From Solidesulfovibrio carbinoliphilus subsp. oakridgensis (GTDB lineage: Bacteria > Desulfobacterota > Desulfovibrionia > Desulfovibrionales > Desulfovibrionaceae), in NCBI RefSeq assembly GCF_000177215.2, contig NZ_CM001368.1, forward strand, positions 2,418,001 through 2,482,000: a DNA stretch of 64,000 nt, given 5' to 3'. The notes under the pieces were generated by a model. It did no database searches. It was given only the letters and a program-made list of their open reading frames with translations, and had not been told where the DNA came from. Within the stretch, counting starts at the first letter, position 1; each line of letters begins with the position of its first letter. Position numbers and translations under genes: made by a program. Below are positions 42,137 to 51,105 of this stretch, piece by piece.

Positions 42137-44729
42137 CGCCCTCTTCCCGGGGCTTCGGGATAAGCGGCAGGAAGACCTCGAACAGGCTTCCCCGGCCGAC
42201 CTCGCTCGTCACCAGCACCGCGCCGCCGCAGCCCTTGACGATGCCGTGGACCGCCGCCAGCCCCATGCCCGTGCCCTGGCCCGGTTTTTTGGTGGTGAAA
42301 AACGGCTCGAAGATCCGCTCGCCGATGTCCGGGGCCATGCCGTGCCCGGTATCCGAGACCCAGACCCGGGCGTAGGGGCCAGGGGCCAGCCCGGCCAGGG
42401 GCAGGCCGGCCGCGATGGACGGGCCGGCCTGCCGGGGCGGCTCGGGCACGGCCGCGAGCCCCACTTCCATGACCCCGCCCCCGGGCATGGCCTGGGCGGC
42501 ATTGAGGCACAGGTTCATGAGCACCTGATGGATCTGGGCCGGATCGGCCTCGATGGTCAGCGCCAGTTCCGACACCTTCGGCCGGATCTCCACCCGGGCC
42601 TCGACCATGCCCCGGGCCAGCTTGACCGTCTCCTTGACCAGCGGGGTCAAGGGCAGCGGGCCCACCGTCAGCTCCCCCTGGCGGCTAAACGTCAGCAGCT
42701 GGCGCACCAGGTCCCGTGCCCGCTCCGAGGCCCGGACCACGTCGGCCAAGGGCTTTCGCAGCGGGTCCTTCCAGGGAATGTCGGCCAGGATCATCTCGGT
42801 GTTGAGCAGGATCGGGGTCAGGATGTTGTTGAAATCGTGGGCCACGCCCCCGGCCAGGACGCCAATGGCTTCAAGCTTCTCCACCTGGCGCAGCCGCTTT
42901 TCCAGGCCCACCTCGTAGGTCATGTCGCGCACGAGCATGATGTGGTTGACGATCTGGCCCGTGGCGTCGCGCACCGGCGAGATGAGCGTTTCGGCCACGC
43001 CCTCCCCGCCCCCCGGCCGGGCCACGCGCACCCGGCCGGACCAGCGCAGGCCAAGCCCCAGCATCTTGCGCACCGATTCCCCGAGAAACGCGGCCAGAGG
43101 GGCCTCCAGGTCCAACCGGCCCGCCGTCTCCTGGCCGCCGGCGATGATCTGGGCAAAGGCCGGATTGGCGTATTCCAGGCGGAAATCCCGGCTGACGATG
43201 ACCAGCCCTTCGGCGCTCTGGTCCACGGCCGAGACGAGGAGCATGCGCTCCTCCTCGGCCCGCTTGCGGTCCGTGATGTCGCGGGCCGCGCCCTCCACCC
43301 GGGCCAGCCGGCCCGACTCGTCCATGACCGCCCGGGCATTGACCGACAGCCAGGCCGTGCGGCCGTCGCGGCGCACCACCTGCATCTCGAAATCGAACAC
43401 CCGGCCCTGCAGGGCGAGCAGGCGCAAGAACTCCAGCCGGTCGTCCTGCCTGGCCTGGATGCGCCGGAACAGGTCCCCCTGCTCGAGCATGACCTCCTCG
43501 GCCGATCCGTAGCCGAGGATGCGGGCCAGGGCCGGATTGCAGGCCAGCATGGTGCCGGTCGGCTCGAACTGGAAAATGCCCTCGGCCGAGTGCTCGAAGA
43601 TGTCGCGGTACTTGGTCTCGCTTTTGACCAGCTCCCGCTCCATGCGCCAGTAGGCCGTGACGTCCCGGCCCATGGCCTGGTATTCGCGCACCCGCCCGGC
43701 GTCGTCGAAAATGGCCCGCACCGTCCAGTTGAGGCAAAGCTCCAGGCCGTCCGGCCGGTGGAGCAGGTGGCGGATGTCGCAGACCGGGGCCCGCGGCGAC
43801 AGGGCCAGGATGCGCTGGCGCAACGCCTTGGCCTCGACCTCGGGCACCCGCTCCAGGAACGGGCCGCCCAGAAGCGCCTCCACCGGGCGGCCCGAAAACC
43901 GGGCCGCGGCCTGGTTGACGAAGATGCGGCGCAGCTCCGGGTCCAGGCGCACCACAAGCTCGGTCTGGTCCTCGACGATGGCCTGGTAGCGGCGCCGGCT
44001 GGCGTCGAGTTCCTGCTCGACCCGGCGGTGGGCCGTGGTCTCGGTCAGGGTGCTGCAAAAGGCGTCCACCTCGCCGACGGCGTTGGCCAGGGGCAGGCAG
44101 GTGGCCAGGAAGGTCTTTTCCCCGTCGCCGAAATCGATCCGGATCTCGTCCTCCTCGGCCTTGCCCCGGCGCAGGACCGAGAGGGCGACCTGCTTGAAGC
44201 GGGCGAAATTCTGCGGATCCACGGTTTCGGCCATGCCCCGGCCGACGAAATCCCCGACGCCCCGGCCGTGCAGCCGGGCAAAGGCCTCGTTGGCGTAGAG
44301 GAAGCGAAAGTCGCGGTCCGCCACGAAGGCCGCGGACGGGACGTGGTCGAGCACGCCGAACAGGCGGCTGTCGGCCACGGACGAGGCGGCCGAGGGAAAG
44401 ACACACACCACCCCGGCCGGCCGCGGGCCTCGGCCCGGAAGCGGCGCGCAGCTCGCCTCGGCGGTGACCGCGGCCTGTCCCGTGTCCAGGGGACAGGCCG
44501 GACACGGCGCGTGGCGGCCGAAAAGGACCTCGTGGCAGGCCGGACCGTCCAGGCCGCCAAGCCTGGCCCGGCCGGCCACGTTGCCGCGCACGAACCCGCG
44601 CGTTTCCCCGAGCACCGCCACGCCATCGGCCAGCCCCTCGACCAGGGTCCGGACCGGCTCCCGGCTGAGGGCCCCTTCGCCCTCACTGGCGAGAGAAAGA
44701 GCCAGCCGGATCGGAGACGCCGTCGTCAT
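42129..44729 (-). CDS. Multi-PAS sensor histidine kinase
   Basis: 866 aa. N-terminal PAS-like region with a cysteine cluster (CHEVLFGRHAPCPACPLD, about 65-82), then about four PAS domains (roughly 120-610), HisKA with the phospho-His in GVLAGGVAHDFNNILTP, and HATPase with NLCLNAAQAMPGGG (N-box), DTGHGM (G1) and GTGMGLAAV (G2). No TM helix, so probably a cytoplasmic sensor. No adjacent regulator on the same strand. Its 5' end overlaps the next gene by 47 nt. Confidence 0.92.
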   Translation of the reverse strand: MTTASPIRLALSLASEGEGALSREPVRTLVEGLADGVAVLGETRGFVRGNVAGRARLGGLDGPACHEVLFGRHAPCPACPLDTGQAAVTAEASCAPLPGRGPRPAGVVCVFPSAASSVADSRLFGVLDHVPSAAFVADRDFRFLYANEAFARLHGRGVGDFVGRGMAETVDPQNFARFKQVALSVLRRGKAEEDEIRIDFGDGEKTFLATCLPLANAVGEVDAFCSTLTETTAHRRVEQELDASRRRYQAIVEDQTELVVRLDPELRRIFVNQAAARFSGRPVEALLGGPFLERVPEVEAKALRQRILALSPRAPVCDIRHLLHRPDGLELCLNWTVRAIFDDAGRVREYQAMGRDVTAYWRMERELVKSETKYRDIFEHSAEGIFQFEPTGTMLACNPALARILGYGSAEEVMLEQGDLFRRIQARQDDRLEFLRLLALQGRVFDFEMQVVRRDGRTAWLSVNARAVMDESGRLARVEGAARDITDRKRAEEERMLLVSAVDQSAEGLVIVSRDFRLEYANPAFAQIIAGGQETAGRLDLEAPLAAFLGESVRKMLGLGLRWSGRVRVARPGGGEGVAETLISPVRDATGQIVNHIMLVRDMTYEVGLEKRLRQVEKLEAIGVLAGGVAHDFNNILTPILLNTEMILADIPWKDPLRKPLADVVRASERARDLVRQLLTFSRQGELTVGPLPLTPLVKETVKLARGMVEARVEIRPKVSELALTIEADPAQIHQVLMNLCLNAAQAMPGGGVMEVGLAAVPEPPRQAGPSIAAGLPLAGLAPGPYARVWVSDTGHGMAPDIGERIFEPFFTTKKPGQGTGMGLAAVHGIVKGCGGAVLVTSEVGRGSLFEVFLPLIPKPREEGVS

Positions 44730-45321
44730 ACGGCGAATACCCCTTCACAGACGGCGCCTTGGGAAGGGTCACTCCCTTGGCGGTCTTGTTTTTCTCGTAC
44801 GCTTTGGAAATCTCGTCGAAATGGGCGGACTCGGGGTCGGCCAGGGCCTTGGCCGCCGGGCCGCCGTAGACAAGGGAGTAATAGCCGAGCTTGAGCGTGC
44901 CGGCGGCCGGGTCGTATTTGAGCTTGACCTTGAGGTCGCCCCGCCGCCAGCGCAGGACCTCGACCCCGTTTTCCACGGCAACGGCCGGCTTGCCGAAATC
45001 GGCCGAAAGCCGCCGGGCCATCTCGTCCCGGGACACCAGGCCGTCGAGCCGCACGTAGGCCGCGAAAAGCCGCCCCCCGGCAAAGCCGTAGAAGACCGCC
45101 GGCGCCTGGCCGTTTATCCGATACCGCTCGTTCAGGTTGACGGCGTATTCCACGTCGCCCACGGTTTTAAGCGTCATAAACGACCCGAGCTTGGCCCGCT
45201 CGCTCCCGAATGGCAGGCCGCCAAACCCCTCGGCCTGGCGGGCCTCGGCCGCCGCACCGCTCCCCAGCACCACAAGCGCCGCCGCCAGCGCCGCCATGAG
45301 CGTCCAGACTCCCCCGCGCAT
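44683..45321 (-). CDS. Secreted hypothetical protein
   Basis: 212 aa from the ATG at 45321, behind AAAGGAGGCGGT. Signal peptide (TLMAALAAALVVLGSGAAAEA), then a mature domain starting EGFGGLPFGSERAKLGSFM with beta-rich repeats (DLKVKLKYDPAAGTLKLGYY). Family not recognised. Its last 47 nt overlap the start of the PAS kinase gene on the same strand, so the two are probably co-expressed. Confidence 0.75.
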   Translation of the reverse strand: MRGGVWTLMAALAAALVVLGSGAAAEARQAEGFGGLPFGSERAKLGSFMTLKTVGDVEYAVNLNERYRINGQAPAVFYGFAGGRLFAAYVRLDGLVSRDEMARRLSADFGKPAVAVENGVEVLRWRRGDLKVKLKYDPAAGTLKLGYYSLVYGGPAAKALADPESAHFDEISKAYEKNKTAKGVTLPKAPSVKGYSPYDDGVSDPAGSFSRQ

Positions 45322-45476
45322 ACCGCCTCCTTTGCTCCCGCTTTGGGACACCCTACCGTCGCGCAAGCGAGAAACGCAAGACACCTCGGGAAAATACCAT
45401 GGTCGGCGACTGGCTTTTTGCGCGGGCCGGGACTATACGAAAACCGTACAGCGACATTCCCTTCGGTCGCCTATCC

Positions 45477-46733
45477 ATGGAAAAAGTACTCATCGTCGAA
45501 GACAGCAAGGTCTTTGCCCGAATCCTCATCCGCAAGATAGAAGATGAGCTCTTTTTCGACGCCTGCTGGGCCTCCAATTTCGAGGAAGCCCGCTATCTCC
45601 TTGAAGAAAATCCGGACAACAACACCTTCTTCGTGGCCCTGCTCGATCTGCACCTGCCCGATGCCGCCGACGGGCGCATCGTGGACTACGTCATTTCCAA
45701 GGGCATTCCGTCCATCGTCTTCACCGGCGACGTGGAATCCGAGGTCCGCGACCGCATCTGGGCCAAGAAAGTCGTGGACTACGTATCCAAGGAATCGCCC
45801 GACAGCCTCGATTACCTGTGTTCGCTGGTCCGCCGCATTTCGCTCAACAAGTTCGTCAACATCCTCGTGGTCGACGACTCCTCCACCGTGCGCAACCATC
45901 TGGTGCGCCTCCTGACCGCCCACGAATTCATCGTCCACGAGGCCGACGACGGGGCCTGCGCCCTGGCGGTCCTCGAACGCCACCCCGAAATCAAGGTCGT
46001 CATCGCCGACTACTTCATGCCCGGCATGGACGGCGTGGAACTCACCCGGCGCGTGCGGCGGCGCCGCCGCAAGGACGAACTGGCCGTCATCGGCATCTCG
46101 GCCTACGGCAACACCATCCTCTCGGCCCGGTTCATCAAGAACGGGGCCAACGATTTCTTGAACAAGCCCTTCTCCAGCGAGGAATTCTACTGCCGCGTCA
46201 CCCAGAACCTGGAAATGCTCGAATACATCCAGAAGCTCCGGGAAACCTCCATCCGCGACCCCCTGACCAGCCTGTACAACCGACGCCACTTCTTCGAAGC
46301 CGCCAAGGACCTCCACGGCCGCCTGACCCGGGGCGAGGAACCCATGACGCTGGCCATGCTCGACATCGACCACTTCAAAAAGGTCAACGACACCTACGGC
46401 CACGCCGTGGGCGACGAAGTCCTCAAGCACGTGGCCCACGGCCTCGGCAACCGCTTCCGGGGCCACGACGTGGTCGCCCGGCTCGGCGGCGAGGAATTCT
46501 GCGTCCTGGCCACGGGCATGGAAGGCGAGCAGGCCCTGGCCGTCTTCAACGACCTGCGCAACAGCATCGAACGGTCCAAGGCCAAGGCCGGCAAGACCGC
46601 CGTCGGCGTCACCATCAGCATTGGCCTGTGCGACAAGCCGCTTGGCTCCGTCGACGCCATGCTCGCCGCCGCCGACGCCGCCCTCTACAAAGCCAAGCGC
46701 ACCGGCCGCAACAAGGTCGTGCGCGCCGAGTAG
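45477..46733 (+). CDS. Diguanylate cyclase response regulator, REC-REC-GGDEF
   Basis: 418 aa from the ATG at 45477 (MEKVLIVEDSKVFAR). First receiver: Asp in ALLDLHLPDAADG. Second receiver: VVDDSS, Asp in VIADYFMPGMDGVE and Lys in NDFLNKPF. The GGDEF domain carries RLGGEEFCVLA (active GGEEF) after LTSLYNRRHFFE and ends TISIGLCDKP...AADAALYKAKRTGRNKV-like. Expected to make cyclic di-GMP under phosphorelay control. The cognate kinase is not obvious. Confidence 0.93.
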   Translation: MEKVLIVEDSKVFARILIRKIEDELFFDACWASNFEEARYLLEENPDNNTFFVALLDLHLPDAADGRIVDYVISKGIPSIVFTGDVESEVRDRIWAKKVVDYVSKESPDSLDYLCSLVRRISLNKFVNILVVDDSSTVRNHLVRLLTAHEFIVHEADDGACALAVLERHPEIKVVIADYFMPGMDGVELTRRVRRRRRKDELAVIGISAYGNTILSARFIKNGANDFLNKPFSSEEFYCRVTQNLEMLEYIQKLRETSIRDPLTSLYNRRHFFEAAKDLHGRLTRGEEPMTLAMLDIDHFKKVNDTYGHAVGDEVLKHVAHGLGNRFRGHDVVARLGGEEFCVLATGMEGEQALAVFNDLRNSIERSKAKAGKTAVGVTISIGLCDKPLGSVDAMLAAADAALYKAKRTGRNKVVRAE

Positions 46734-46939
46734 AGGGAGACGGGAAGAGAAGAGAAGATGCCTCCGGCGGTCGGGGGGCGTCACGCCCCCCGGACCCCCC
46801 CGAACGGGGGGGCGGGAGTGTGGGAAGCGGGTGCGGGGGTGGTCGTTGGCGGGTGTGGGACGTGTGGCCAAAGGAACCGGGCCGGCGTATCGGGCGGGTC
46901 CGCGGGAAGTCCTTCCGGCCGCCAGCTCTTTCGCTGGCC
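46734..46939. other. Intergenic region between convergent genes
   Basis: 206 nt between the 3' ends of the GGDEF gene and the J-domain gene. It holds the ATGCCTCCGGCGG element copy B at its left, then GC-rich sequence in which I see no gene or promoter. Confidence 0.4.
46758..46816. repeat. ATGCCTCCGGCGG palindromic element, copy B
   Basis: ATGCCTCCGGCGGTC followed by a hairpin GGGGGGCG-TCA-CGCCCCCC and CGGACCCCCCCGAACGGGGGGG, itself a second hairpin (46793-46812). Directly follows the GGDEF gene stop, so it probably terminates that transcript. Confidence 0.75.
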
Positions 46940-47971
46940 CTACACCGCCCAGGCGGCGCTGGCGCGGCGGGGGCCGGCGCAAAAGCGCATGGCCAGCTCG
47001 TAGGCCACGTTGACGTCCTTCATGGCTTCCTCGTCGCCGCCGAGATCGGGGTGGTAGAGGCGGGCCATGTGGCGGTAGGCGACTTTGAGTTCATCGACGG
47101 TGCAGGGGTAGTCGAGGCAGAGGATGTCGTAGGCGCACTTGAGGTTCATGCCGCTGCGCCGGGCCATCTGCCGGGCCCGGGACTGGCGGTCCTGGTCCAG
47201 GCGGAAACCGGCGGCGCGGGCGGTGGTCCGGGCGTGGGTCCGCGAGGACGCGCCGGCGCCGGCCGCAGCCTGGCCGGCGGCCGGTCCCTGGCGGGCCTCG
47301 CGTTCGGCGCCGGCGGCGGAGGCGCGAAAGGTGCTTTCGGCCCGGGGGCGCTCACGGCCGGCCTGGCCGCCCGGGGCCTGGGTCCGCGAGGACGTGGGGC
47401 CGGCCCGGAATGTCCGGCCCTCGTTCGGCCGGGCCTGTTCGCCGGCGCCGGCCTGGGGGCGGGAGCGGGCGTTTTCCGAAGCGGCCTCGGGTCCGGGCGT
47501 GGGGCGGGAGGCGCGGCCCGGGCCGGTTTCGGCGCGGGTGTCGGCATTTTGGCGCGCCCGGGCCCGGAACCAGTCCGAGCCGCCGGTTCCGGCCGCATGG
47601 GGACGGCCGGCGGCGCCCGTGGCATGGGAGGCATGGGCCCGGCCGGCGGTGGCGCTTCCCCCGGCGGCCGAGGGGCCGGCCTGCTGGGTCCGCTGGCCGT
47701 GGGCCGTGTGGGCGGAGGCCTTGGCCTCGGCCCGAAACCGGGTGTCCTTGGCGCCGAAGCGGCCCGGACCGGTGGCATCGGCGGCGGCGGCGAAGCCCCG
47801 GTCGCCGTGGCGGGCCATCTTCAGGTTCCTGAGCACTTCCTGCAAATGGACCAGGATGTCCTGCAGGATGTTGCGCGTGCGGTTGAGCTGGATTTCCAGG
47901 GCCTGCCAGTCCGTGCCGCCGTAGGCGGTCTTGGCGCCGCAGCCCCCTTGTCCTTGCGTCTGCCTGTGCAT
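46940..47971 (-). CDS. J-domain protein with long low-complexity middle and C-terminal J domain
   Basis: 343 aa from the ATG at 47971 (MHRQTQGQGGCG). A short helical N-terminus (ALEIQLNRTRNILQDILVHL) leads into about 195 residues of Ala/Arg/Gly/Ser/Thr/Pro-rich low complexity. The C-terminus is a J domain with CAYDILCLDYPCTVDELKVA and the HPD triad in ARLYHPDLGGDEEAM. In canonical DnaJ the domain is N-terminal. It likely stimulates Hsp70 in a localised or condensate-like setting. Real coding use is supported by the intact J domain. Confidence 0.75.
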   Translation of the reverse strand: MHRQTQGQGGCGAKTAYGGTDWQALEIQLNRTRNILQDILVHLQEVLRNLKMARHGDRGFAAAADATGPGRFGAKDTRFRAEAKASAHTAHGQRTQQAGPSAAGGSATAGRAHASHATGAAGRPHAAGTGGSDWFRARARQNADTRAETGPGRASRPTPGPEAASENARSRPQAGAGEQARPNEGRTFRAGPTSSRTQAPGGQAGRERPRAESTFRASAAGAEREARQGPAAGQAAAGAGASSRTHARTTARAAGFRLDQDRQSRARQMARRSGMNLKCAYDILCLDYPCTVDELKVAYRHMARLYHPDLGGDEEAMKDVNVAYELAMRFCAGPRRASAAWAV

Positions 47972-48317
47972 GGTTGCCGTCCGCGCTCCCTCGGTGAAAC
48001 CGCCAACGCGCCCCCGAGATCCGGACCAGGAACACGCAACGACTTGGTATCTCAAGGTTTTCCAAAGAAAACCAGCCCCTTGCCCTATCCCTTCTACTGA
48101 ATCCCCTGACCCAACGCAAGGCGTATTTCCCGGCCCGCCCGGGCCGGCCCCGGGGACGGATTTTCCCGATCCGGCGGGGAAAACGTATTTTCCGCCCCGG
48201 CCCGGCCGGGCCGGCCGCCCCTAGTGACAGGCCCCGACGTTTTGATGTAGGACATTGCGCCATACGACATATGCTGCCTCGCGGCCGAAGCGCCCTGCGA
48301 GCAATCCGAGGAAGCCC
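47972..48317. promoter_or_regulatory. 346-nt divergent intergenic region
   Basis: Upstream of both the J-domain gene and CheX. It contains an imperfect repeat pair with A/T cores (TTTTCCC ... GGGGAAAACGTATTTTCC, about 48162-48193) that stands out in GC-rich surroundings, and a possible TTGATG (48242-48247) with ACATAT 19 nt away (48267-48272). I see no ORF or RNA gene. Confidence 0.35.
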
Positions 48318-48785
48318 ATGAAACCGACCGACGCCGAAGTCGCCAAGCCCTTTGTCGACGCCACCAAGCACGTCCTGACCATGATGGCGCAGCTCGACCC
48401 CAAGCCTGGCAAGCCCTATGTCAAAAAGGCCGGCGCGGCGGCGGGCGACGTCTCGGCCGTGGTCGGCCTGACCGGCGACCGCAACGGCAGCATCTCCATC
48501 AGCTTCTCCAAGAAGTGTGCCATCGCGGTGGTGAAAAACATGCTCGGCGACGACATCGCCGACATCATCCAGGACGCCAAGGACGCGGTGGGCGAGATCA
48601 CCAACATGATCTCGGGCCAGGCCCGGGCGGGCCTCAGCCAGCTTGGCCTGAACCTCTCCTCCTCCACGCCCACGGTCATTTTTGGCGACAACCACACCAT
48701 CAGCCACATCACCAGCGGACCCGTGGTGGCCATCCCCTTTTCCACGGAATTCGGGGACTTCACCCTGGAGTTCTGCTTCGAGTGA
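48318..48785 (+). CDS. cheX: CheX-family chemotaxis phosphatase
   Basis: 155 aa from the ATG at 48318. The CheC/FliY/CheX catalytic motif E-x-x-N is kept in DAVGEITNMISGQAR (residues about 94-108). The rest follows CheX: GLTGDRNGSISISFSKKCAI, TPTVIFGDNHTI and a C-terminal IPFSTEFGDFTLEFCF. It dephosphorylates CheY-P or a related receiver and could balance the CheA system at 18374-21053, 27 kb away. Confidence 0.9.
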   Translation: MKPTDAEVAKPFVDATKHVLTMMAQLDPKPGKPYVKKAGAAAGDVSAVVGLTGDRNGSISISFSKKCAIAVVKNMLGDDIADIIQDAKDAVGEITNMISGQARAGLSQLGLNLSSSTPTVIFGDNHTISHITSGPVVAIPFSTEFGDFTLEFCFE

Positions 48786-48932
48786 CCGCCCGCACCGCCC
48801 GGCGTCCGGGCCGGGCCCCCGGCCGGCCGGCCAGGCGGCCAAGGACCGTTGCCATGGCCACTGTCCCCTCCACCCTGTCCCTCCTCCGGCACACGTCGCA
48901 TGCGTTTTCCTGACGTTTTTTCCCTCGGCCCG

Positions 48933-50888
48933 ATGCGTTCCCTGACGCTTGCCGCCGCGCTTCTGGCCTGTCTGCTCGGCGCCTGGACCCCGGCCCGGGC
49001 CACGCCCGCCGCGTCGGCCGGGCCCCAGGCCGTGGCCGCAAGCGCCGGCGAGGAGCAGCTGCCGGCCAGCCTGGAAACCGCCCTCTACCGGCTGCCCAAG
49101 GGCGACCCCTCGGGCCAGGTCCTGGCCGTCCTGACCCTGGCCTCGGCCCCGGGCTGGCACGCCTACGCCGTGGGCCCGGCCGAGTCCGGCCAGTCGGCCC
49201 AGGCCACGCTCCATGCCGGCGCCGTCGCTGCCCTGGCCCTCTTTCCGCCGGGCACGCCCCAGCCGGACGCCTTTGAGCCGGAAAAGACCGTGCTCGTCTA
49301 CCAGGGCCTGACCCCGATCTTCGTGCCGGTCACCGAGGCCATGCGCCAGGAGCCGGCCCTGGCCGGACAGGTCAAGGTCTTTTCCTGCTCGGACACCAGC
49401 TGCTGGCCCTCCACCCTGCCGGTCTCCATCCCCCTGGCCGGCCGCGATCCGGCCGAACTGCCCCCGGCCGAGGCCGCCTCGTGGTGGCCGCTTTTCTCGG
49501 CCCTTCGAAACGCCGCCCTGGCCATGCCCCAGGCCACCTGCCCGGAACCGGCCCTGCCGTCCCTGGCCCGGCCCCAGGCCGCGCCGCCCCCGGCAGCCGA
49601 GCCGGCCGAGGCCGCCCCGCCGCCGCAACTGACGCCCCGGTCGTTCACCCCGGCCCTGGAGGTTTCGGGACTCTTCAAGGCGGCGCTCCTCGCCTTTGTG
49701 GCCGGCCTGATCCTCAACTTCATGCCCTGCGTCCTGCCCGTGGTCAGCTTGAAGCTCTCGAGCCTGCTGGCCATCAGCGGCGAGGAGGGCCGGCAGGAGC
49801 GGCGGCGCATCCTGCGCGAGCACAATTTCTTTTTCGCCCTGGGGATTGTGGTCTATTTCCTGTTTCTGAGCTTTCTGCTCGGCGCCTTTGGCCTGGCCTG
49901 GGGCGAGATGTTCCAGTCGGCCGCCCTGGCCATCGTGGTGACGGTGATCCTTTTCGCCCTGTCGCTGAGCCTTTTCGGTGTCTTCCACCTGCCGGTGGTG
50001 GATCTCAAGATCTCTTCCGGCGGCCGGGGGCACACCCGGCGCGGCGCTTTTTTGACAGGCGTCCTGACCACGCTGCTGGCCACGCCCTGCAGCGGCCCGT
50101 TTCTGGGCGGCGTCCTGGCCTGGACCCTGCTCCAGCCCCTGCCGGTCGTCATGACGGTCTTCGCCGCCATCGGCTGCGGCATGGCCTCGCCCTACGCCGT
50201 GCTGGCCATCTGGCCGCGTCTGGTCCGGTTCCTGCCCCGGCCCGGGGCCTGGATGCAGGGGCTCGAGAAGGGCATGGCCTTTCTCCTGGCCGCCACCTGC
50301 CTCTATTTCCTGGCGCTCCTGCCGCCCGGCCGCCTGCTGCCGGCCCTGGCCGCCCTGTGGGCCACGGCCCTCGGGGCCTTTCTCCTCGGCCGGGGGGCCC
50401 ATCTGTCGAGCAGCCCCCTGCGCCGCATGGTCATGACGCTCCTGGCCCTGGCGGTCACCGCCGCGGGCCTGGCCTTTGCCCTGACCTTCACGCCGCCGGC
50501 CGAGGCCGAGTGGGTGGCCTACACCCCCAAGGCCTTTGAGGAGCGGCTGGGCCGCGACAACCTGGTCCTCGACTTCACGGCCGACTGGTGCCCGACCTGC
50601 AAGCTCCTGGAGCGCACGGTCCTGACCTCGGCCCGGGTGGCCCAGTGGGCGTCCAGGCGCAAGGCCGTGTTCATGAAGGTGGACCTGACGCGCCAGACGC
50701 CCGAAGCCATGGCCCTCCTGCGGGCCCTCGGCAGCCAGTCCATCCCGGTGGCCGCCTTTTTCCCGGCCGGCAGGGACGCCACCTCCCCGGTGGTCCTTCG
50801 CGACCTCTACACGGCCGGCCAGTTCGAAGAGGCCCTGGACGAGGCCTTCGGCGGCCCGGCCACGCCCCCAAGCCCGGCCGCGCCGTAG
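48933..50888 (+). CDS. dsbD: Thiol:disulfide interchange protein DsbD
   Basis: 651 aa if started at the ATG at 48933 (MRSLTLAAALLACLLG, a clean signal peptide); an in-frame ATG at 48900 adds 11 residues. No strong ribosome site marks either. N-terminal periplasmic domain with VFSCSDTSCWPSTLP, eight TM helices with the paired cysteines NFMPCVLPVVSL and ATPCSGPFLGGV, and a C-terminal thioredoxin domain with DFTADWCPTCKLLE. It passes electrons from cytoplasmic thioredoxin to periplasmic partners, for example for cytochrome c maturation. Complete with all three Cys pairs. Confidence 0.88.
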   Translation: MRSLTLAAALLACLLGAWTPARATPAASAGPQAVAASAGEEQLPASLETALYRLPKGDPSGQVLAVLTLASAPGWHAYAVGPAESGQSAQATLHAGAVAALALFPPGTPQPDAFEPEKTVLVYQGLTPIFVPVTEAMRQEPALAGQVKVFSCSDTSCWPSTLPVSIPLAGRDPAELPPAEAASWWPLFSALRNAALAMPQATCPEPALPSLARPQAAPPPAAEPAEAAPPPQLTPRSFTPALEVSGLFKAALLAFVAGLILNFMPCVLPVVSLKLSSLLAISGEEGRQERRRILREHNFFFALGIVVYFLFLSFLLGAFGLAWGEMFQSAALAIVVTVILFALSLSLFGVFHLPVVDLKISSGGRGHTRRGAFLTGVLTTLLATPCSGPFLGGVLAWTLLQPLPVVMTVFAAIGCGMASPYAVLAIWPRLVRFLPRPGAWMQGLEKGMAFLLAATCLYFLALLPPGRLLPALAALWATALGAFLLGRGAHLSSSPLRRMVMTLLALAVTAAGLAFALTFTPPAEAEWVAYTPKAFEERLGRDNLVLDFTADWCPTCKLLERTVLTSARVAQWASRRKAVFMKVDLTRQTPEAMALLRALGSQSIPVAAFFPAGRDATSPVVLRDLYTAGQFEEALDEAFGGPATPPSPAAP

Positions 50889-51051
50889 CGTTCCCTCCGC
50901 CTTTTTTGCGCATTCCCGGCCCTCTGCGGGCTCACGCCTCTTCCCACCCTGCGAACCCGCGAGGTCGGCCCGCCCTTGGCGACGCCCCCCGGCTGCTCCA
51001 CGGGCCGGCGGCGGCACTGCCTCTCGCCTCCGGCCCCGTCTTCCGATCCGC

Positions 51052-51080
51052 AAAAAAAAGGAGCGCCCAGCGGACGCTCC
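51052..51080 (-). terminator. Rho-independent terminator of the carboxypeptidase gene
   Basis: Minus strand GGAGCG, nine-nt loop TCCGCTGGG, CGCTCC, then eight T residues (51059-51052). Placed 25 nt after the gene's stop. Confidence 0.85.
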
Positions 51081-51105
51081 CGTAAAATCCGTTGTCCCGC
51101 CGGCG

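Noticed and set aside
41952-44894. Long plus-strand frame of about 980 codons
   Set aside because: Antisense shadow of the PAS kinase; no recognisable domain.
47352-51053. Very long open frame on the minus strand (over 1200 codons)
   Set aside because: It lies antisense to CheX and DsbD and across the J-domain gene in another frame. Its translation is low-complexity Gly/Arg/Gln with no domain, an effect of GC-rich codon bias.
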